A stretch of 64,000 nucleotides of DNA from Pseudoalteromonas tunicata. Its GTDB lineage: Bacteria; Pseudomonadota; Gammaproteobacteria; Enterobacterales; Alteromonadaceae. The stretch covers positions 3,914,969 through 3,978,968 of the forward strand of contig NZ_CP011032.1 of the NCBI RefSeq assembly GCF_002310815.1. Direction: 5' to 3'. Shown here piece after piece: positions 59,571-64,000 of the stretch. A program made the translations under genes and the position numbers. Each line of letters starts with the position of its first letter. Within the stretch, counting starts at the first letter, position 1. The notes below the pieces were generated by a model, which saw nothing but the letters and a program-made list of their open reading frames with translations, did not search any database and was not told the DNA's origin.

Positions 59571-60935
59571 TTATTTACCGATACAGAATGAGCTGAATAT
59601 CTTTCCGAGTAAGTCATCGGAAGTAAATTCACCTGTTATTTCATTGAGGAATTGCTGAGTAAGGCGAAGCTCTTCAGCTAATATTTCACCTGCAATATGC
59701 ATTTCTAGTTGATCTTTACCTGTTTGAAGATGGTAAGCTGCATTTGAAAGTGCTTCTAAATGGCGACGACGCGCCATAAATCCACCTTCGGTAGCGCCTT
59801 GATAGCCCATACATTGTTTTAAATGTTCACGCACTAAATCGATACCTTGATTATTTTTAGCGCTTAAACTGATCACTGGATGGTTATGATGTTCTTGAAT
59901 GCTGACTTGCTCACCGGATAAATCAATTTTATTCCTGATCACCGTAATGCCTAAATTGGCCGGTAATTTATCGATAAATTCAGGCCAAATTGCCGCAGGA
60001 TCGGTGTCTGTACTTTCTGTGCCATCAAGCATAAACAATACGCGGTCGGCTTGTTTAATTTCATCCCAAGCGCGTTCAATCCCTATTTGTTCAACAATAT
60101 CTGGGCTGTCGCGAAGTCCTGCGGTATCTATAATATGAAGCGGCATGCCATCGATGTGAATGTGCTCTCGTAATACATCTCGAGTCGTGCCTGCAATATC
60201 AGTTACAATGGCTGCATCACGCCCCGCAAGGGCATTAAGTAAACTTGATTTACCCGCATTCGGGCGCCCAGCTATCACCACTCTCATGCCTTCGCGAATG
60301 ATGCTACCTTGCTTCGCCTGATTAGTTACTTCACTCAATTGGCTGATAATGGCATTTAAATCGGCTGATACTTTACCATCAGATAAAAAATCGATTTCTT
60401 CATCAGGAAAATCAATAGCCGCTTCGACATACATGCGTAAATGAATTACTTGTTCTACAAGCGTCGAAATATGTTTTGAAAATTCACCTTGTAGCGAGTG
60501 TAGGGCACTTTTAGCTGCTTGTTCTGAGGTTGCATTGATTAAGTCGGCAATTGCTTCGGCTTGCGTTAAATCGAGCTTATCATTCATAAATGCACGTTCA
60601 CTAAATTCACCTGGTTTGGCGAGGCGAACATCGTTTATTTTGCAGATTTCTTTGAGTAGCATATCGAGTACAACTGGACCGCCGTGACCTTGTAATTCAA
60701 GGACATCTTCACCAGTAAATGAATTGGGCCCTTCAAAAAACAATGCGATGCCTTGGTCTAATTCATCACCCGATAAGGCTTTGAAAGGAACGTATTCGGC
60801 ATAACGCGTTTTTGGACACTTACCAAGCAGTTGTTCTGCGACAGAACGCGCAAGTTTTCCCGATACACGGATGATCCCAACGCCGCCTCGACCAGGGGCT
60901 GTTGCTTGTGCTGCGATTGTTTCTTGATTGATCAT
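59571..60935 (-). CDS. mnmE: tRNA modification GTPase MnmE
   Basis: A 454-residue protein: an N-terminal folate-binding domain ([20 protein letters not shown]), a helical domain, and an inserted G domain with [27 protein letters not shown] and NKIDL. It ends CIGK, the catalytic-cysteine C-terminus of the family. It partners MnmG in tRNA wobble modification. Length equals the E. coli protein. Confidence 0.98.
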   Translation of the reverse strand: MINQETIAAQATAPGRGGVGIIRVSGKLARSVAEQLLGKCPKTRYAEYVPFKALSGDELDQGIALFFEGPNSFTGEDVLELQGHGGPVVLDMLLKEICKINDVRLAKPGEFSERAFMNDKLDLTQAEAIADLINATSEQAAKSALHSLQGEFSKHISTLVEQVIHLRMYVEAAIDFPDEEIDFLSDGKVSADLNAIISQLSEVTNQAKQGSIIREGMRVVIAGRPNAGKSSLLNALAGRDAAIVTDIAGTTRDVLREHIHIDGMPLHIIDTAGLRDSPDIVEQIGIERAWDEIKQADRVLFMLDGTESTDTDPAAIWPEFIDKLPANLGITVIRNKIDLSGEQVSIQEHHNHPVISLSAKNNQGIDLVREHLKQCMGYQGATEGGFMARRRHLEALSNAAYHLQTGKDQLEMHIAGEILAEELRLTQQFLNEITGEFTSDDLLGKIFSSFCIGK

Positions 60936-61016
60936 GATGTTATTTCAAAGAAGGACATGGCTTTTATTGTATAACAAAGCATTTAATGCGGCTACGCAGA
61001 CGGGCAATAGCAATAA

Positions 61017-61042
61017 AAAAAGGCGACCTAAGTCGCCTTTTT
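61017..61042 (-). terminator. Terminator after yidC
   Basis: AAAAAGGCGAC and GTCGCCTTTTT flank a 4-nt loop, with the T tract on either strand, 14 nt past the yidC stop. It ends the rpmH-rnpA-yidD-yidC transcript. Confidence 0.9.
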
Positions 61043-61055
61043 AGTCGTTAGATAA

Positions 61056-62693
61056 TTAGCCTCTAACTTTAATTCCTTTTTTCTCCATACCGCGGTAGAT
61101 GATAAGCATCTGAGCAATAGAGATAAGGTTTGATACTAACCAGTATAAAACTAAACCTGACGGGAACCATAAAAAGAATACAGAGAAGATAACCGGCATA
61201 TAGGTCATCATTTTTTGCTGCATTGGGTCTGTTACAGTCATTGGTTGCAGTTTTTGGGTTAAGAACATACTGGCACCAAATAAGATTGGTAAAATGTAGT
61301 ATGGGTCTTTTGCAGATAAGTCCATTATCCATAAACCAAATTCAGCATGGCGTAATTCTACAGATTCAAGGAATACATAAAATAAGGCTAAGAAAATAGG
61401 CATTTGTAATAGTAGAGGGAAACAACCACCCATAGGGTTTACTTTCTCTTTACGGTACATTTCCATCATAGCTTGGCCAAACTTTTGTTTGTCTTCGCCA
61501 TGTTTTTCTTTTAACGCCATGATTTTTGGTTGTAGGTTACGCATTTTCGCCATTGAGGTGTACTGCGCTTTTGTTAGCGGGTATAAGAAGGTTTTAACGA
61601 TAATCGTGATTGAAATTATAGCTAAACCCCAGTTACCTAGAAGTGCATAAAGCCATTTTAGTAATGCAAAGAGTGGCTGGCTAATAAACCATAAAATACC
61701 GTAGTCTACCGTTAAATGTAGGTCATCATGCAGTGCTTTAAGCGCTTCTTGGTCTTTTGGTCCCATATAATAAGTCGAAGCTAATTGTTGCTGTTGACCT
61801 GCTTCAATGGTGGTAAGTGGACCTTTAATACCCATCATGGCTGAATTATCTGATAATTTACGTGAGTAAATAGTGTTTTGTTCATCTTGTTTTGGTACCC
61901 AAGCACTAACAAAATAATGCTGAATAAACGAGATATAACCACCTTGGGTATCAATACTTAAGTTTTTATCTTCAATATCAGAAAAAGAATATTTTTCGTA
62001 AGGTTTTTCAAATGCACCATAAGCAAAACCTAAATAGGATTGGTCAACCATGCTGCCTTTAGCTTGAATAGTACGTTTTACTTGAGTAAATAACTGTACC
62101 GTAGCTGGATTAGCTGATTTATTATTGATGGTGTATTCAACATCGACAGCATAATCACCTTTTTTGAACACATAGGTTTTAACAAATTCAATGCCAGCGT
62201 CACTTACATACGTCAATGGAATACGAAGTTCGTCATTGGCTAACGTGTAACTTTGTTGCTCAGCGCTATAAACAGGGCGACCTTGCTGACTTGCATCTGG
62301 GCCATCAATACCAATTAAACCACTTTGAGAAAAATACTGATTGCCAGTAAATTCACCTAGTAACATAAATGGCACGTCGCCATGTTGTTTTTCAGGATAT
62401 TGAATTAAGTCTGCTTCTACAATATCACCGCCTTTGGTATCTAACTTAACTTTCAATACGTCAGTAGTGACTGAAATATAAGATTGACTTGGACGTTGAA
62501 TTTGACCCGGAACAGAAGAGTCACTTGATGATGGGATAAACGTATCACCAGTTGATTGGGTTGCATCTTTTACTTGTGTTGAAGCACTCTGTACGGCTTG
62601 TTGTTGAGGGTTATAGTCATTATTCCATTCTTGAAATAATAAAAATGACACTAACAATAAACCGATAAATAAAAACGTGCGTTGAGATTCCAT
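61056..62693 (-). CDS. yidC: Membrane protein insertase YidC
   Basis: A 545-residue inner-membrane insertase. The N-terminal span is TFLFIGLLLVSFLLFQEW; a large periplasmic beta domain follows; the C-terminal five-span core includes YTSMAKMRNLQPKIMALKEK and NPMGGCFPLLLQMPIFLALF. Length matches E. coli YidC (548). It is 8 bp after yidD. Confidence 0.99.
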   Translation of the reverse strand: MESQRTFLFIGLLLVSFLLFQEWNNDYNPQQQAVQSASTQVKDATQSTGDTFIPSSSDSSVPGQIQRPSQSYISVTTDVLKVKLDTKGGDIVEADLIQYPEKQHGDVPFMLLGEFTGNQYFSQSGLIGIDGPDASQQGRPVYSAEQQSYTLANDELRIPLTYVSDAGIEFVKTYVFKKGDYAVDVEYTINNKSANPATVQLFTQVKRTIQAKGSMVDQSYLGFAYGAFEKPYEKYSFSDIEDKNLSIDTQGGYISFIQHYFVSAWVPKQDEQNTIYSRKLSDNSAMMGIKGPLTTIEAGQQQQLASTYYMGPKDQEALKALHDDLHLTVDYGILWFISQPLFALLKWLYALLGNWGLAIISITIIVKTFLYPLTKAQYTSMAKMRNLQPKIMALKEKHGEDKQKFGQAMMEMYRKEKVNPMGGCFPLLLQMPIFLALFYVFLESVELRHAEFGLWIMDLSAKDPYYILPILFGASMFLTQKLQPMTVTDPMQQKMMTYMPVIFSVFFLWFPSGLVLYWLVSNLISIAQMLIIYRGMEKKGIKVRG

Positions 62694-62701
62694 AACAGCT
62701 C

Positions 62702-62968
62702 TTATTTCTCGTATTTATGATTAATTGGATGTTTTATTTCAGGCACAGGATCATCTCCGCCTGAATGCAAAGGGTGACATTTTAATATGCGTTTTAATGC
62801 TAACCAACCACCTTTTATTGCACCATGGTTTTTAATTGCGCCCATGGCATAACTCGAACAAGTTGGATTAAAGCGACAATGTGGGCCTAAGAATGGACTA
62901 ATCCATTTTTGATAACCGGTGATCAAAAGCAATAAAATAGCTTGCGGTATTTTAGCAATTCGAATCAT
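62702..62968 (-). CDS. yidD: Membrane protein insertion efficiency factor YidD
   Basis: An 88-residue protein with the family pattern [20 protein letters not shown], then [12 protein letters not shown] and [15 protein letters not shown]. It helps YidC-dependent insertion. Always encoded between rnpA and yidC, as here. Confidence 0.97.
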   Translation of the reverse strand: MIRIAKIPQAILLLLITGYQKWISPFLGPHCRFNPTCSSYAMGAIKNHGAIKGGWLALKRILKCHPLHSGGDDPVPEIKHPINHKYEK

Positions 62969-63114
62969 AGTATTTGCCTACACAATAGCCTATTTAACAA
63001 CAGTGATTTACCTACTATTGTTTGTTTTGCATCAGGCAAAACGGCATGATTAAAAGGTGAGCTAAAGATACCTTAATTGCCTAGTGAATTCTATCGCTAA
63101 TGTTATTGATTGTT

Positions 63115-63522
63115 TTATTTTGAAGGCTTGCGTGGACGTTTTATAAACGGAGCGGGTTTTGGTGCACCTGGTTTACAGCGTTCGTTAATTTTTAACCACA
63201 GTTTGTCGAGTTGTTTACGTAGTAACGTATTGTCTTGTAAAGCACAGCCATCTTTAACCATTAACACTATGTCGATATTATCGAGTTTATGTTGGCTTAA
63301 GCGAAAACTTTCACGAGCGAGTCGTTTGATGCGATTACGTTGATTAGCTTGTTTAACACGTTTTTTTGCAACAGTAAGACCTAAACGAGGTTTGTTAACA
63401 TCATTAGGTTTTGCAAGAAGGGTAAAATTTTCAGTTGCAGCCCGAACAGGCTCATTGAAGACTTTTGAGTAATGCGAGGGAGTTAGTAAACGTAACTCCC
63501 TGCCAAAGCCAAAGCTTTCCAC
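63115..63522 (-). CDS. rnpA: Ribonuclease P protein component
   Basis: A 135-residue basic protein; GRELRLLTPSHYSKVF, the GLTVAKKRVKQANQRNRIKR RNA-binding core, and RESFRLSQHKL match the family. I chose GTG 63522, four bases after the rpmH stop, which gives the usual N-terminus (VESFGFGRELRL). A longer frame reaching 63558 would overlap rpmH. The basic proline-rich C-terminal tail (KPGAPKPAPFIKRPRKPSK) is longer than in E. coli. Confidence 0.95.
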   Translation of the reverse strand: MESFGFGRELRLLTPSHYSKVFNEPVRAATENFTLLAKPNDVNKPRLGLTVAKKRVKQANQRNRIKRLARESFRLSQHKLDNIDIVLMVKDGCALQDNTLLRKQLDKLWLKINERCKPGAPKPAPFIKRPRKPSK

Positions 63523-63526
63523 TAAA

Positions 63527-63661
63527 TTAAGCAGAAAGTACTTTACGGCCTTTTGCACGACGACGTGCTAAGACTTTACGTCCATTTACAGTTGCCATGC
63601 GAGCACGGAAACCGTGATTACGTTTGCGTTTGATTACGCTTGGTTGAAAAGTTCTTTTCAT
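63527..63661 (-). CDS. rpmH: 50S ribosomal protein L34
   Basis: A 44-residue very basic protein: [20 protein letters not shown] at the N-terminus, then [20 protein letters not shown] near the end. A perfect match in length and pattern to L34. It lies just upstream of rnpA, the standard order. Confidence 0.98.
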   Translation of the reverse strand: MKRTFQPSVIKRKRNHGFRARMATVNGRKVLARRRAKGRKVLSA

Positions 63662-64000
63662 AACATTTCTCCGATCGGTTAAAGTAAAAACATCCTATGC
63701 AGGTCGCGATCCTGGCACAGGTGCCATTGCGAGCGCGAGATGTTATAGACATCACTTATTAAAGTCAATCATAAAAGCGCTTTGCACATGATTTAATCGA
63801 ACTTAATAATAGCTATATATAGTAGCGTTTTTTCAGTTGGATCAAAATAGATCCTTTCACTAACAAAGTTTTCCACAACTTCAGTGGCTAAATAGTCAAC
63901 AAGCTCTGGAAAACTTGGATAGATCGGTTTTTTTTCACCGGATCTAATAAGTTATCACCAGTTTATCTTCTTAAATATTAAAAATATATAAGTATATAAA
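63662..64000. other. Region upstream of rpmH, probably shared with dnaA
   Basis: About 340 bp to the window's right edge with no gene. It contains the rpmH promoter region, several GATC sites, DnaA-box-like TTTTCCACA (near 63869) and TTATCACCA (near 63953), and small GATC-containing inverted repeats. In most gammaproteobacteria dnaA begins just beyond rpmH in the opposite direction, so the right edge is probably its regulatory region. Confidence 0.5.

Noticed and set aside
59354..59632. 92-codon frame on the minus strand at the end of mnmE
   Set aside because: Overlaps the mnmE C-terminus in another frame and crosses the terminator; no recognisable sequence.

Overview
The window is AT-rich gammaproteobacterial DNA carrying the chromosome I replication-origin neighbourhood in the classic order rpmH-rnpA-yidD-yidC-mnmE, then mioC-oriC-mnmG-rsmG-parA-parB-atpIBEFHAGDC-glmU. 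Protein families, base composition and the bisucaberin-type siderophore locus point to Pseudoalteromonas or a close Alteromonadales relative. The assignment rests on family recognition only; no search was run.

Left arm (1-11.6 kb). An acyltransferase-3 gene sits divergently from a membrane-anchored LytTR regulator. Next comes a four-gene minus-strand siderophore operon: PLP decarboxylase, amine N-monooxygenase, MFS exporter, and an acyltransferase-NIS synthetase fusion. It shares a promoter region, with a probable Fur box, with a divergent TonB-dependent receptor. The gene set fits a cyclic dihydroxamate built from N-hydroxy-N-succinyl diamine units (bisucaberin/putrebactin/desferrioxamine class).

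Centre (11.7-34.3 kb). This is the most unusual part: a plus-strand accessory block in two transcription segments. The first encodes an outer-membrane barrel, a small periplasmic protein, an ABC ATPase and FtsX-type permease, a LolA-like protein and a 4'-phosphopantetheinyl transferase. After a gene-free kilobase the second encodes a small secreted peptide, a ketoreductase, a carrier protein, a ketosynthase pair (one catalytically dead, one intact), two different adenylate-forming enzymes, two hotdog proteins, a membrane protein, an ATP-grasp ligase, a pentapeptide-repeat protein, a PanE-like reductase and a 2TM protein, ending in a strong terminator. Two minus-strand CadC-like membrane regulators follow, with a second tiny secreted-peptide gene (55 codons) between them. 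I read this as a discrete type II FAS/PKS-like pathway with its own carrier activation, its own export machinery and probably an amide-forming step. It resembles aryl-polyene loci but lacks their aromatic-starter and MMPL genes. A 9 x 7-bp tandem repeat just before the carrier-protein gene could make it phase-variable.

Middle right (34.5-45.8 kb). Ordinary accessory genes: a LytS/LytTR two-component pair, a DUF3224 protein, a 4-TM protein, an AraC regulator with membrane domain, a class-C-type serine hydrolase, a PhzF-like isomerase, a T4-lysozyme-like protein with an Asn at a catalytic Asp position and a cationic tail, glmU, and a chemoreceptor.

Right arm (46-64 kb). The complete ATP synthase operon, chromosome partitioning genes, ribosome and tRNA modification genes, oriC with DnaA boxes and GATC-rich AT elements, and the rpmH-mnmE cluster. 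The right edge is probably the region upstream of dnaA.
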